Shown here one piece after another: positions 6,839-15,835 of a stretch of DNA of 40,018 nt. A program made the translations under genes and the position numbers. The DNA lies in NCBI GenBank assembly GCA_964478515.1, contig CAYZIL010000023.1:1-40018 (forward strand). Direction: 5' to 3'. Below the pieces are notes generated by a model. The model saw nothing but the letters and a program-made list of their open reading frames with translations, made no database searches and had not been told where the DNA came from. The stretch is from HGM13233 sp964478515 (GTDB lineage: Bacteria; Bacillota; Clostridia; Oscillospirales; Ruminococcaceae). Each line of letters opens with the position of its first letter. Within the stretch, counting starts at the first letter, position 1.

Positions 6839-8215
6839 ATGGATAATACCGCAAAGACAATGGAAAAAATAGTCGCGCTGTGTAAGAACCGCGGCTTCGT
6901 CTACGCCGGCAGTGAAATTTACGGCGGACTGTCAAACAGCTGGGACTACGGCCCGCTCGGCGTGGAGTTCAAAAACAACGTCAAAGAGGCCTGGCGGCGC
7001 AAGTTTGTGCGCGAAAGCCCCTATAACGTCGGCCTCGACAGCGCTATTCTGATGAACCCCGACGTCTGGGTGGCCAGCGGCCATGTGGGCGGTTTTTCCG
7101 ACCCGCTTATGGACTGTAAGTCCTGCCACACCCGCCACCGCGCCGACGACCTTATAGAAAATTTCGGCAAGGACAACCCCGCCGGCTGGACTAACGAGCA
7201 GATGTACAACTACATCGTCGAAAACAAAATCCCCTGCCCCGACTGCGGAGAATGCAACTTTACCGAAATACGCAAGTTCAACCTGATGTTCAAAACGTAT
7301 GCCGGCGTCACCGAGGACGCCAAAAACGAAATCTATCTGCGCCCCGAAACCGCGCAGGGCATTTTTGTCAACTTCGCCAACATTCAGCGCACCACGCGGC
7401 GCAAGCTGCCCTTCGGCGTGGCGCAAGTGGGCAAGAGCTTCCGCAACGAAATTACCCCGGGCAACTTCATTTTCCGTATTCGCGAGTTCGAACAGATGGA
7501 ACTGGAATTTTTCATCAAACCCGGCACCAATATGGAATGGTTCAAATTCTGGCGTCAGTTCTGCTTTAACTGGCTGCTGTCGCTGGGCTTGAAGGAAGAA
7601 AATCTCAAGCTGCGCGACCACGAGCAAAAGGAGCTGTCCCACTACAGCAACGCCACTACCGACATAGAATTTATGTTCCCGTTCGGCTGGGGCGAGCTTT
7701 GGGGCATTGCCGACCGCACCAATTTCGACCTTACGCAGCACCAGCAGCACAGCGGCAAGTCGCTGGAATACTTTGACCCCGAGACCGGCGAGCACTATTT
7801 GCCGCACGTAATTGAGCCGTCGCTCGGCGCCGACCGCGTGGCGCTGGCGTTTTTGTGCGACGCTTACGACGAGGAGCAGCTTGACGGCGGCGATAGTCGC
7901 GTGGTACTGCGGCTGCACCCGGCGCTGGCTCCCTACAAGGTCTGCGTGCTGCCGCTGAGCAAAAAGCTCGGCGAGCAAGCGACAAAAATCCGCGAGCAGC
8001 TCAGCCGCCGCTTTATGACCGACTACGATGACGCCGGCTCCATAGGCAAGCGCTACCGCCGCTGCGACGAAATAGGCACTCCGTTTTGCGTCACCTACGA
8101 TTTTGACAGCGAAAACGACGGCTGCGTCACCGTGCGTGACCGCGACACTATGCAGCAAGAGCGCATAAAAATTGAGGACGTCGCCGCCTATGTCGAAAAG
8201 CGCATGGACTTTTAA
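6839..8215 (+). CDS. glyQS: Glycyl-tRNA synthetase, alpha2 type
   Basis: A 458-residue class II aminoacyl-tRNA synthetase that charges tRNA-Gly with glycine; a single-chain homodimer type, not the alpha2beta2 GlyQ+GlyS form. The N-terminal motif DYGPLGVEFKNN, a zinc-ribbon-like insertion with two Cys pairs (CKSC near residue 93 and CPDC near 135), motif 2 (SFRNEITPGNFIFRIREFEQ) and motif 3 (EPSLGADRVALAF) are all present, followed by an anticodon-binding domain from about residue 355. Length is normal. ATG 6839 has AAGAGGA upstream. It stands alone between its own promoter and a strong terminator. Confidence 0.97.
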   Translation: MDNTAKTMEKIVALCKNRGFVYAGSEIYGGLSNSWDYGPLGVEFKNNVKEAWRRKFVRESPYNVGLDSAILMNPDVWVASGHVGGFSDPLMDCKSCHTRHRADDLIENFGKDNPAGWTNEQMYNYIVENKIPCPDCGECNFTEIRKFNLMFKTYAGVTEDAKNEIYLRPETAQGIFVNFANIQRTTRRKLPFGVAQVGKSFRNEITPGNFIFRIREFEQMELEFFIKPGTNMEWFKFWRQFCFNWLLSLGLKEENLKLRDHEQKELSHYSNATTDIEFMFPFGWGELWGIADRTNFDLTQHQQHSGKSLEYFDPETGEHYLPHVIEPSLGADRVALAFLCDAYDEEQLDGGDSRVVLRLHPALAPYKVCVLPLSKKLGEQATKIREQLSRRFMTDYDDAGSIGKRYRRCDEIGTPFCVTYDFDSENDGCVTVRDRDTMQQERIKIEDVAAYVEKRMDF

Positions 8216-8231
8216 GACGAGCAAAATAAAT

Positions 8232-8273
8232 TAAGAGCGGGCGGCTGTTTGTAAGAACAGCCGCCCGCTCTTA
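8232..8273. terminator. 18-bp hairpin terminator of glyQS
   Basis: Arms 8232-8249 and 8256-8273 pair perfectly round a 6-nt loop, 16 nt after the glyQS stop. Such a long stem probably works in both directions. Confidence 0.9.
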
Positions 8274-8400
8274 TTGTGCTTTGCGCCGCGCCCTTTGCCG
8301 CAGCAAAGAGCGCCGGAACCGGCCGCTGCGCGGGTGCGATTAAGCGCTCAATATAACATAAAATACTTTATTCTAACGAAAAAACACAGAGTAACGAAAA
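8274..8400. other. Spacer between convergent glyQS and rnf terminators
   Basis: No gene or recognised RNA. It lies between the terminators of two convergent transcription units. An AT-rich part (8340-8400) precedes the rnf terminator. Confidence 0.5.
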
Positions 8401-8429
8401 CGAGCTTCGCGCCGCCGGCGCGAAGCTCG
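8400..8429 (-). terminator. Terminator of the rnf operon
   Basis: A perfect 13-bp stem (8401-8413 with 8417-8429) with a 3-nt loop. On the minus strand it is followed by TTTTCGTT. It lies 150 nt downstream of rnfB; the stretch between (8430-8578) shows no supported gene. Confidence 0.85.
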
Positions 8430-8578
8430 AATGCTCTTCGTGTTTAGAACACAGCACCCTTTTACCAGCTTTATCTCAATTCTTTTGCGACAGCAAGTGT
8501 TTTTAGGCGCCGACAATGTTTTTCGTTATAGGTCTTGTGCAAGCCGCGCCTTTTGGGTATTGCGGTGATTATACTCTT

Positions 8579-9376
8579 TCACAGTTCTTTTATGATTATG
8601 CAAGCGTGCACCGGGCAGGTCTTGACGCACTCGCCGCAGCCGTTGCATTTGTCAAGGTCTATCTGCGCGAGGTTGTCGATAATTGTTATTGCCTGCTGCG
8701 CGCAAGCGCGCACGCACTTGCCGCAGGCGATACACCCGCGCGCGCAGCTGCGGTGCGTTATATTGCCGCGGCTGTGGTTGGCGCACACCACCACCGATTT
8801 TTCCGACAGTGGCACCAGGCGGATGAGACCCTTGGGACATTTTTTCACGCACTGACCGCAGCCGGCGCATTTGTCCGGGTCAACGTGGGCGAGACCGTTT
8901 TTCACCGAAAGCGCGTCAAATTTGCACACGCTGACGCAGTCGCCGTAGCCGAGACAGCCAAACGCGCACTCGCTGCGCCCGGCGTAGAGCTGCGCGCAGG
9001 CCTCGCAATTGGGTATACCGCGGTAGTCAAACTTGTCGCTCGTCGCCTCGTAGCTGCCGTGGCAGGCAACCATTGCCACCTGCTTTGTCACCGCGCCGGC
9101 GCTGACGTCCATTATTTCGGCCAAAAGCGCCGCCGCGTCCATTCCGCCCGGCACACAGCGGTTGACGTCCGCCGTCCCCGCCGACACGGCGCGCGCGTAG
9201 TCGCTGCACCCGGCGTAGCCGCAGCCGCCGCAGTTGGCGCCCGGCAAAGCTGACTCAATTTTTTTCACCCGCTCGTCGTCGGGCACGGCCAGCAATTTGG
9301 CGGCGACGACAAGCATTACGGCGGCGACAAGCGCTATGCCGCACAAAACCGCAACAGCAATAAATACAGCACTCAT
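8579..9376 (-). CDS. rnfB: Rnf complex subunit B, polyferredoxin
   Basis: A 265-residue iron-sulfur subunit of the Rnf ferredoxin:NAD+ oxidoreductase, the probable entry point for electrons from ferredoxin. One N-terminal transmembrane helix (about residues 3-25) is followed by the 4Fe-4S motif C-G-G-C-G-Y-A-G-C. Ferredoxin-type CxxCxxCxxxCP clusters lie in the second half (CAGCGQCVKKCP, CIACGKCVRAC, CNGCGECVKTCP), with extra cysteines near GRSECAFGC. The start was set at ATG 9376, with a GGGGGCGG ribosome site, rather than the longer open frame. It is the last gene of rnfCDGEAB, 13 nt after rnfA. Confidence 0.96.
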   Translation of the reverse strand: MSAVFIAVAVLCGIALVAAVMLVVAAKLLAVPDDERVKKIESALPGANCGGCGYAGCSDYARAVSAGTADVNRCVPGGMDAAALLAEIMDVSAGAVTKQVAMVACHGSYEATSDKFDYRGIPNCEACAQLYAGRSECAFGCLGYGDCVSVCKFDALSVKNGLAHVDPDKCAGCGQCVKKCPKGLIRLVPLSEKSVVVCANHSRGNITHRSCARGCIACGKCVRACAQQAITIIDNLAQIDLDKCNGCGECVKTCPVHACIIIKEL

Positions 9377-9389
9377 TCTGCCGCCCCCT

Positions 9390-9980
9390 TTAACCGAACA
9401 GGTTTTCCACAATACCGGAAAACCCCATGAAACACAGCGAGACGAGCGACGCCGCCACCAGCGTTATCGGCAGTCCCTCAAAAGCTTTGGGCGGGTTGGC
9501 GCGCTGCAGCGTGCGGCGCACCCCGGCAAACAGCACCATCGCCAGCATAAAGCCGAGCCCGGCGCCGACGCCGCAAACGACCGACTCCAACAGGTTGTAC
9601 TCACTTTGCACGTTGAGCAGCGTCACGCCCAGCACGGCGCAGTTGGTGGTTATCAGTGGCAGATATATGCCCAGCGCCTTGTAAAGCGGCGGCATTAGTT
9701 TTTTGAGCGCCGTCTCGACCAACTGCACCAGCGCCGCTATTACGAGTATAAAGACTATGGTCTGCATGTATTCCAGCGAGAACCTGTTGAGCAGCCACTC
9801 GTTTACGCACCAGGTCGCCGCAGAGGCTATTCCCATGACAAAAATGACCGCGAGACTCATTCCGACGGCGGACTTGAGATTTTTGGAAACTCCCAAAAAC
9901 GGACAGATGCCGAGAAATTTGACCAGCACATAGTTTTCGGTAAGGATCATCGTAAAAAGAATTATCAACATTGCTTTCAT
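9390..9980 (-). CDS. rnfA: Rnf complex subunit A, integral membrane
   Basis: A 196-residue polytopic membrane subunit with about six helices. It belongs to the RnfA/RnfE/NqrD/NqrE pair, which forms the core of the ion-translocating pathway and is known to hold a 2Fe-2S centre between the subunits. The conserved segments ENYVLVKFLGICPFLGVSK and TTNCAVLGV (with the cluster cysteine) are seen. ATG overlaps the rnfE stop as ATGA, showing translational coupling. Length is normal. Confidence 0.96.
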   Translation of the reverse strand: MKAMLIILFTMILTENYVLVKFLGICPFLGVSKNLKSAVGMSLAVIFVMGIASAATWCVNEWLLNRFSLEYMQTIVFILVIAALVQLVETALKKLMPPLYKALGIYLPLITTNCAVLGVTLLNVQSEYNLLESVVCGVGAGLGFMLAMVLFAGVRRTLQRANPPKAFEGLPITLVAASLVSLCFMGFSGIVENLFG

Positions 9981-10654
9981 TTAGTCTGCTCCTTCCCCGC
10001 GCCGGCGCAAAGTCCGCAGCTGCCGCAGTTGCCGCACTCGCTCAGCGGTTCTTTTTTGTCGGGCCGCTTGCGCGCCAGCAGCGCGGTGAGCAGCGCTATG
10101 ACCACGCCGAAGACAAAGAATCCGCCCGGCGGCAGGGTAATTATTCCAATAGTGTACTGCTCGGGAATAACGCGCAGCCCGCACCAGGTGCCCTTGCCCA
10201 GCAGCTCGCGAATAGTGCCCATCACAAACAGCGTCAGCGTAAAGCCAAGGCCCATGCCGATGCCGTCGCACATGCTGTCTATGACCGTGTTTTTATTGGC
10301 AAACATTTCGGCTCGGCCGAGTATAATGCAATTGACGACTATCAGCGGCAGGAATATGCCCAGCGCATCGTACAGCGAGGGCACGAAAGCGCGTATCAAC
10401 ATTTGAATAACGGTGACAAAGCCGGCGATGATGGTGATATACGCCGGAATGCGCACCTTGTCGGGGATTACCTTGCGCAGCGCGGAGATGACCATATTGG
10501 AGCCAATCAGCACAAAGGTCGCCGCCGCGCCCATTCCCAGACCGTTTATGACGCTCGTGGAAATTGCCAGCGTCGCACAAGTGCCCAGCACCAGACGCAG
10601 CACCGGGTTTTCGTTAAAGATGCCGTTGGTTATCAGCTTTAATTTTTCCTTCAC
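9977..10654 (-). CDS. rnfE: Rnf complex subunit E, with Cys-rich tail
   Basis: A 225-residue membrane subunit, paralogue and partner of RnfA. Conserved N-terminal NGIFNENPVLRLVLGTC and the inner VVNCIILGRAE segment (cluster cysteine) are present. The GTG start at 10654 overlaps the rnfG stop (GTGA); the open frame extends much farther upstream, but only as out-of-frame rnfG sequence. The last 20 or so residues carry an unusual motif, C-G-N-C-G-S-C-G-L-C, beyond the end of the membrane core, which could bind a metal or iron-sulfur cluster on one side of the membrane. Confidence 0.95.
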   Translation of the reverse strand: MKEKLKLITNGIFNENPVLRLVLGTCATLAISTSVINGLGMGAAATFVLIGSNMVISALRKVIPDKVRIPAYITIIAGFVTVIQMLIRAFVPSLYDALGIFLPLIVVNCIILGRAEMFANKNTVIDSMCDGIGMGLGFTLTLFVMGTIRELLGKGTWCGLRVIPEQYTIGIITLPPGGFFVFGVVIALLTALLARKRPDKKEPLSECGNCGSCGLCAGAGKEQTK

Positions 10655-11181
10655 TGCGCGTCGCCCCCCTTCACCTGTTCGCAGGCCGCCAGCGCGGCGT
10701 TGACGGCGGTGCGCACCGCCCGGCTGGTAATGCTCGCGCCGCTCAGCGCGTCGACGTTGTCGGCGCTGCCGCTGACGCCCTGGTAAATTTGTAAGTAATC
10801 CTGCTCGGTAGCGCGCGAGCCGACGCCGGCAGTTTCGGAATTGCTGCCCACGCGCACGGCCAGCACGGTGCCGTCGGCATCCAGCGCCACCGTTACCGGC
10901 ACGTTGCCGCCGTAGCCCTTGCCGACGGCGACTATCACATAGCCGCTGCCGGCCGTATCGGCATAGACCGACTCGACGCCGTCTATGTCGCACTCGCACA
11001 GCGCGAAATCCTCGGCGCTGGGCAGCATCTCGCGGCGGTCGGCCTCGGCCTGCGCCAGCTCTGCCGCCTCAATTACCGGCGCGGTGACGGAATTTGTCAG
11101 CGCCAGCGCCAGCGATACTATCAGACATATTACAGTCAAGACTATAATGGGTTTTATATACTCTTTGTATTTGTCAGCCAT
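10651..11181 (-). CDS. rnfG: Rnf complex subunit G, covalent FMN protein
   Basis: A 176-residue subunit with one N-terminal transmembrane helix (about residues 8-30) and an FMN-binding domain exposed outside the membrane. The flavinylation motif SGASITSRAV near the C terminus contains the threonine that in this family takes FMN through a phosphoester bond made by ApbE; no apbE gene is in the window. ATG 11181 has GGAGGTGA 10 nt upstream and lies inside the end of rnfD (8-nt overlap). Confidence 0.95.
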   Translation of the reverse strand: MADKYKEYIKPIIVLTVICLIVSLALALTNSVTAPVIEAAELAQAEADRREMLPSAEDFALCECDIDGVESVYADTAGSGYVIVAVGKGYGGNVPVTVALDADGTVLAVRVGSNSETAGVGSRATEQDYLQIYQGVSGSADNVDALSGASITSRAVRTAVNAALAACEQVKGGDAQ

Positions 11182-12112
11182 TGGACGCTTCACCTCCAAA
11201 AGGCTTTCTTCTGGTAAGGTCGTTTATATACGGCACCAGCAGGTTCATCAGCAAAATGGCATAGGAAACTCCCTCTGCCGAGTTGGCCCACAGGCGAATG
11301 AGCACCGTAAGCACGCCGCAGCCTACGCCGAATATCAGCTGCCCGCGGCCGGTATAGGGCGAGGTGACGTAGTCTGTCGCCATAAATATTGCGCCCAGCA
11401 GCAAACCGCCGCTGAGTATGCTCTCAAGCGGCTGCGCGCCGAACAGCGCCGTGCCGACAAACACCGTGGCGACAAAGCTCAGCGGGATTATCGGCCGAAT
11501 GACGCCGCGCGCTACCAAGTAGACGCCGCCGGCTATAAGCGCCAGCGCGCAGGTTTCTCCGAGCACACCGGAGTGAAAGCCGAGCAGCAGCGATTTCATG
11601 CCGACGCTGCCGCCTTCGGCAATGGTCTGCAGCGGCGTTGCCGAGCTGACAACGTCGCTTGTCAGCAAGCGCGGCACACCGTAATTGGTCATGGCGCCGG
11701 TAAAACTCAAACTCATCACCACGCGGCCGATAAGCGCCGGGTTTACGAAGTTGCGGCCAAGGCCGCCGAAAAGCTGTTTTACTACTATTACCGCCACCAG
11801 ACTGCCCACCGCTGCTTGCCACAGCGGAATTGTTGACGGCAGGTTGAACGCCAGCAGCACGCCGGTGACGGCGGCGCTCAAGTCGCCCACCGAGGCATTT
11901 TCAACTTTGAAGATTTTGAACCAGATATACTCAAACAGTACGCAGCAGCCGACACACACGCCGATTACCGCGGCGGCGCGCGCGCCGAATATTACCACCG
12001 ACATCACCGCTGCCGGCAGCAGCGCTATGAGCACATCCAACATTATTCGCTGCGTGCTCATCTCGCTGTGCATGTGCGGCGAGGACGAGACTTGCAATTT
12101 GTTTCCGCTCAT
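11174..12112 (-). CDS. rnfD: Rnf complex subunit D, membrane flavoprotein
   Basis: A 312-residue polytopic membrane protein (NqrB/RnfD family). The conserved MATDYVTSPYTGRGQL segment lies near residue 245, and the N terminus S-P-H-M-H-S is typical. RnfD normally carries a covalent FMN on a Thr and non-covalent flavin. ATG 12112 overlaps the rnfC stop as ATGA, so the longer open frame upstream was not used. Confidence 0.95.
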   Translation of the reverse strand: MSGNKLQVSSSPHMHSEMSTQRIMLDVLIALLPAAVMSVVIFGARAAAVIGVCVGCCVLFEYIWFKIFKVENASVGDLSAAVTGVLLAFNLPSTIPLWQAAVGSLVAVIVVKQLFGGLGRNFVNPALIGRVVMSLSFTGAMTNYGVPRLLTSDVVSSATPLQTIAEGGSVGMKSLLLGFHSGVLGETCALALIAGGVYLVARGVIRPIIPLSFVATVFVGTALFGAQPLESILSGGLLLGAIFMATDYVTSPYTGRGQLIFGVGCGVLTVLIRLWANSAEGVSYAILLMNLLVPYINDLTRRKPFGGEASNG

Positions 12113-13425
12113 TTCTTCCCCGCCTTTCTTATTGCTATTTTCACCGTTCTCATGCGCTGTGTTACCGGGCGCTTGGCCGGGCACACAAAGGTGCAGCTGC
12201 CGCACTCTATGCAGGCCATGGCCGACATTTTTTGCGCGAGCTCCAAATCGCCGGCGTCGTAAGCCGCGGCAATTTCCACCGGCGACAGTCGCATAGGGCA
12301 GTTGCGCGCGCAGCGCCCGCAGTGAATGCAGGGGTTTATGGGCAGCTCATACATCTCGTCTTTTGTCAGCGCGATTATGGCGTTGTTGTTTTTGAGAACG
12401 GGAAAGTCGTCGGTATACAGCGACGTGCCCATCATCGGTCCGCCCATCAGCAATTCGCGGCATTCGTCGGCATAGCCGCCGCTCGCGGCGATTATTTCGG
12501 ATATTTTCATGCCGATGGGTATCATATAGTTGCCGGGCGATTTTACGGCGCCGCCGTCAACGGTTATGCGCCGGCGCACCAGCGGCATGCCGGTGTGCAA
12601 GTACTTGTCCATAAACGACAGCGAGCCGACGTTGAGCACTATGCAGCCGACGTCGGACGGCAGTTTGCCAATTGGTACAGCGCGGTGCACCGTGTTGGCA
12701 ATAAGCGTTTTTTCCGCGCCTTGCGGGTACACGCTCGGCAGCGGCTGCACGCGCACGCCGGCAATGTCGGCCGTGCGCTCGCTCAGCATCTTTATTGCCT
12801 CGGGCTTGTTGTCCTCGACGCCGAAAACAACGTTGTTAATGTCAAGGTATTTCATTACCGAACGCAGCCCGCCGATAACGTTGTCGGGGTATTCCATAAT
12901 TTCGCGGAAGTCGCTGGTTATGTAGGGTTCACACTCGGCGACGTTTATTACCAGCGTGTCGATGGCGTTGTTCTTCGGCGGCATCAGCTTGACGTGCGTC
13001 GGAAACCCGGCGCCGCCCAGCCCGACCAGACCGGATTCCTTGACTGCGGCAATAAAGCTGTCGCGGTCACTGACGCTCGGCGCGTGCAGCGCGGGATCTG
13101 GCGTGTCTGTGCCGTCGCTTTCGATAACGAGCGCGTCCTTATACTGTCCGTCGGGAAACAGTATCTTGACGCTGTCCTTCACCGTACCGCTGACGCTGGA
13201 ATGGATGTTTGCGGAAATAAAACTCGTTGCGCGGCCTATAAGAGTGCCGACAAAGACCCTGTCGCCTTTGGCGACCACAGGTTCTGCCGGCGCGCCTATA
13301 TGCATGCTCAGCGGTATCGTCACCACGCTGCTGGAAAGCGCCACAGTGTCGGTATCGCGGGTGTTTTTGCGGTGCGGCACATGCACCCCGCGTATCTTTG
13401 CCGCTTTTGGATACTGGTTCGGCAA
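12109..13425 (-). CDS. rnfC: Rnf complex subunit C, NADH-binding
   Basis: A 438-residue peripheral subunit that binds FMN and NAD(H). The glycine-rich GLVGLGGAGFPTHVK motif and the VNVAECEPYITSD segment are those of the NuoF-like domain; two 4Fe-4S motifs, CIHCGRCARNCP and CIECGSCTFVCP, lie near the C terminus. I chose TTG 13425 because AAGGAG lies 9 nt before it and because the predicted promoter places the transcription start near 13459, which would remove the alternative in-frame ATG at 13461. It is the first gene of the operon. Confidence 0.95.
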   Translation of the reverse strand: MPNQYPKAAKIRGVHVPHRKNTRDTDTVALSSSVVTIPLSMHIGAPAEPVVAKGDRVFVGTLIGRATSFISANIHSSVSGTVKDSVKILFPDGQYKDALVIESDGTDTPDPALHAPSVSDRDSFIAAVKESGLVGLGGAGFPTHVKLMPPKNNAIDTLVINVAECEPYITSDFREIMEYPDNVIGGLRSVMKYLDINNVVFGVEDNKPEAIKMLSERTADIAGVRVQPLPSVYPQGAEKTLIANTVHRAVPIGKLPSDVGCIVLNVGSLSFMDKYLHTGMPLVRRRITVDGGAVKSPGNYMIPIGMKISEIIAASGGYADECRELLMGGPMMGTSLYTDDFPVLKNNNAIIALTKDEMYELPINPCIHCGRCARNCPMRLSPVEIAAAYDAGDLELAQKMSAMACIECGSCTFVCPAKRPVTQRMRTVKIAIRKAGKK

Positions 13426-13465
13426 TTTTATCTTCTCCTTTTTGACAAGGTAGTCGTTCATAAAT

Positions 13466-13494
13466 ATTGTATAGTTACCGCTTAATGATTTCAA
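13466..13494 (-). promoter_or_regulatory. Promoter of the rnf operon
   Basis: On the minus strand: TTGAAA (13494-13489), a 17-nt spacer and TACAAT (13471-13466). Predicted start of transcription near 13459, giving a leader of about 34 nt to the TTG start at 13425. Confidence 0.7.
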
Positions 13495-13528
13495 CATTAT
13501 CTTTTTTTTAACAATATCGGCACGACAG

Positions 13529-13557
13529 TTTATAATTTTTGGCAAATTTGTTATACT
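13529..13557 (+). promoter_or_regulatory. Possible promoter of the patatin gene
   Basis: TATACT at 13552-13557 with a weak TTTATA 17 nt upstream (13529-13534). It is divergent from the rnf promoter. Only the -10 element is convincing. Confidence 0.4.
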
Positions 13558-13599
13558 GCTTATCGGAGATACACACTTTTGATTTGCCGGGAGGACAAA

Positions 13600-14805
13600 A
13601 TGCAAAACACGAAACCGCGCCGACTCGGTCTGGTGCTTGCCGGCGGCGGCGCGCGCGGCTCATACCACATCGGCGTCTGGAAGGCGCTGCGGGAGCTGGG
13701 CGTCAGCTTCGACATTGTTACCGGTACGTCGGTCGGGGCGCTGACCGGCGCGAGCATAGCGCAGGGCGACTACGAGATGTCCGAGCGCGTCTTTTCCGCT
13801 ATCAGCGACGACAAAGTTGTGGCGCAGCCGCAGGGCATAACCCATATCGGCTCTTTCGTCGCCGATATAATCAAAAACGGCGGTCTTGACGTCACGCCGC
13901 TGGCCGAGCTTGTCTACGAAAATATCAGCGAACAGGCGGTGCGCCGCAGCGGCGTGGACTTCGGGCTTATTACAATTCGCAAAAACGACCTGACACCGCT
14001 GGAGCTGACGCTCGGCAGCATTCCCGAAGGCGACCTTATTGACTACATTCTCGCCTCCGCGGCCTTTTACCCCGGCTTTTCGCCGCGCAGTATTGACGGC
14101 ACGCAGTACTTTGACGGCGGCTCGTTCAACAACCTGCCCATAGCCCTTGCCGCGGATATGGGCGCGGACGAAATAATCGCCGTCGACCTTGAGGCCGTCG
14201 GCATTGAGCGCGCGTATAAAGGCGGCCTGCCGGTGCGCTTTATTCGCAGCTACTGGCCGCTGGGCAATATTCTTAAATTTGAAAGCGACACCGCGCGGCG
14301 CAACATCACTCTGGGCTACCTCGACACCCGCAAGGCCTACCGCGACCTTGACGGCTACGCCTACTCTTTTGAGCGCGGCGAGCTTGCCGACTTTACTTCT
14401 GAAAACGCCGCACTGGTAAGTTCTGCGCGGCGAATGCTTGAAAGCATCCCCGTCGCGCGCCGCACGGCTATGCTGCATTTAATAAACCACTGCGACGCTC
14501 ACCGCAACGACGAGCGCTTTTTGCTCGGCTTGCTGGAGTCTGCCGGGGAAACGTTCGAGCTGGAGCCGACGCAGATTTACGACATTAAAGAGTTCAACGC
14601 GCAGCTGCTCAAGCGCGCCGAAAAGACCAAACCGGTCGTCAAGTTTACCGACATCCACCGTATCAGCGCCAAAAGCGCCGCGCGCTACATGACCGACGCG
14701 CTGTGCGACGACCCCGACGGCAAGCTGTTGGCTGTGGCCGCCACGGCACTGCCGCGCGAGTTCTGCGCCGCATGTTACCTTCAAGCACTCAGCGCCGGAG
14801 ACTGA
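13600..14805 (+). CDS. Patatin-like phospholipase family protein
   Basis: A 401-residue cytoplasmic serine hydrolase of the patatin/RssA type. The oxyanion-hole motif GGGARG is near residue 16, the nucleophile elbow G-T-S-V-G near residue 42, and the catalytic Asp in Y-F-D-G-G near residue 170, so the Ser-Asp dyad is complete. The C-terminal part of about 200 residues has no domain I recognise. ATG 13600 follows GGGAGGA. The likely substrates are phospholipids or acyl esters; no further evidence on specificity. It is followed by the fba gene with its own promoter. Confidence 0.9.
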   Translation: MQNTKPRRLGLVLAGGGARGSYHIGVWKALRELGVSFDIVTGTSVGALTGASIAQGDYEMSERVFSAISDDKVVAQPQGITHIGSFVADIIKNGGLDVTPLAELVYENISEQAVRRSGVDFGLITIRKNDLTPLELTLGSIPEGDLIDYILASAAFYPGFSPRSIDGTQYFDGGSFNNLPIALAADMGADEIIAVDLEAVGIERAYKGGLPVRFIRSYWPLGNILKFESDTARRNITLGYLDTRKAYRDLDGYAYSFERGELADFTSENAALVSSARRMLESIPVARRTAMLHLINHCDAHRNDERFLLGLLESAGETFELEPTQIYDIKEFNAQLLKRAEKTKPVVKFTDIHRISAKSAARYMTDALCDDPDGKLLAVAATALPREFCAACYLQALSAGD

Positions 14806-14819
14806 ACGCGCGCGCAGCC

Positions 14820-14847
14820 TTGATTTTGTCCGCCGCCGTGCTATAAT
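14820..14847 (+). promoter_or_regulatory. Promoter of fba
   Basis: TTGATT (14820-14825), a 16-nt spacer and a perfect TATAAT (14842-14847). Transcription would start about 25 nt before the ATG. Confidence 0.75.
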
Positions 14848-14880
14848 AACATTGAAATAACAGAAAGGATCCTTTATATT

Positions 14881-15816
14881 ATGCCATTAGTCACATCGAC
14901 CGAGATGTTCAAGAAAGCCTATGCCGGCGGCTACGCCATCGGCGCTTTCAACGTCAACAACATGGAGATTATTCAGGGTATTACCGAGGCCGCCAAGGAC
15001 CTGCGCTCGCCCCTGATTCTTCAGGTATCTGCCGGCGCGCGCAAGTACGCCAACCACACCTATCTTATGAAGCTCGTAGAGGCCGCCGTTATTGAAACCG
15101 GCGTGCCCATCTGCTTGCACCTTGACCACGGCGACAGCTTTGAGCTTTGCAAAAGCTGCATAGACGGCGGCTTCACCTCCGTCATGATAGACGGCAGCAA
15201 GCACTCCTTTGCCGACAACATTGAGCTTACCAAACAGGTCGTTGAGTACGCGCACGCCCACGGCGTGGTCGTAGAGGGCGAGCTCGGCCGTCTGGCAGGC
15301 GTCGAGGACGCCGTAAACGTCTCGGCTGAAGATTCCTCCTACACCCGTCCGGAAGAAGTCGAGGAATTTGTCACCAAGACCGGCGTCGACTCTCTTGCCA
15401 TCGCCATCGGCACCAGCCACGGCGCTTACAAATTTAAGCCCGGCCAGAAGCCGCAGCTGCGTTTCGACATCCTTGAAGAGGTTGAAAAGCGTCTGCCCGG
15501 CTTCCCGATAGTGCTGCACGGCGCCTCCTCCGTCATCCCCGAGTTCGTCAAAATGATAAACGATTACGGCGGAGACATGCCCGACGCCATCGGCGTGCCC
15601 GAGGACATGCTGCGCAAGGCCGCCCAAATGGCCGTGTGCAAAATAAACATCGACTCCGACTTGCGTCTTGCCATGACCGGCACTATCCGCAAATATCTGG
15701 TCGAGAACCCCTCTCACTTTGACCCGCGCCAGTATCTTAAACCCGCGCGCGAGGCAATCAAGCAGATGGTGGCCCACAAAATCACCGACGTGCTCGGCAG
15801 CAACGACAAAATCTGA
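14881..15816 (+). CDS. fba: Class II fructose-1,6-bisphosphate aldolase
   Basis: A 311-residue zinc-dependent aldolase of glycolysis and gluconeogenesis that splits fructose 1,6-bisphosphate to dihydroxyacetone phosphate and glyceraldehyde 3-phosphate. Visible motifs are GAFNVNNME at the N terminus, the zinc motif HLDHG (with catalytic Asp) near residue 80, VEGELGRLAG, GTSHGAYKF and LHGASSV, with the C-terminal CKINIDSDLR. Start ATG 14881 has GAAAGGATC upstream. The gene is monocistronic, with its own promoter and a strong terminator. A related ketose such as tagatose bisphosphate is a less likely substrate. Confidence 0.94.
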   Translation: MPLVTSTEMFKKAYAGGYAIGAFNVNNMEIIQGITEAAKDLRSPLILQVSAGARKYANHTYLMKLVEAAVIETGVPICLHLDHGDSFELCKSCIDGGFTSVMIDGSKHSFADNIELTKQVVEYAHAHGVVVEGELGRLAGVEDAVNVSAEDSSYTRPEEVEEFVTKTGVDSLAIAIGTSHGAYKFKPGQKPQLRFDILEEVEKRLPGFPIVLHGASSVIPEFVKMINDYGGDMPDAIGVPEDMLRKAAQMAVCKINIDSDLRLAMTGTIRKYLVENPSHFDPRQYLKPAREAIKQMVAHKITDVLGSNDKI

Positions 15817-15835
15817 GCATACTCTTAATTACCCG

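Noticed and set aside
8516..9253. Long plus-strand open frame opposite rnfB
   Set aside because: It is the antisense shadow of rnfB, has no ribosome site and an unnatural Ala/His/Arg composition.
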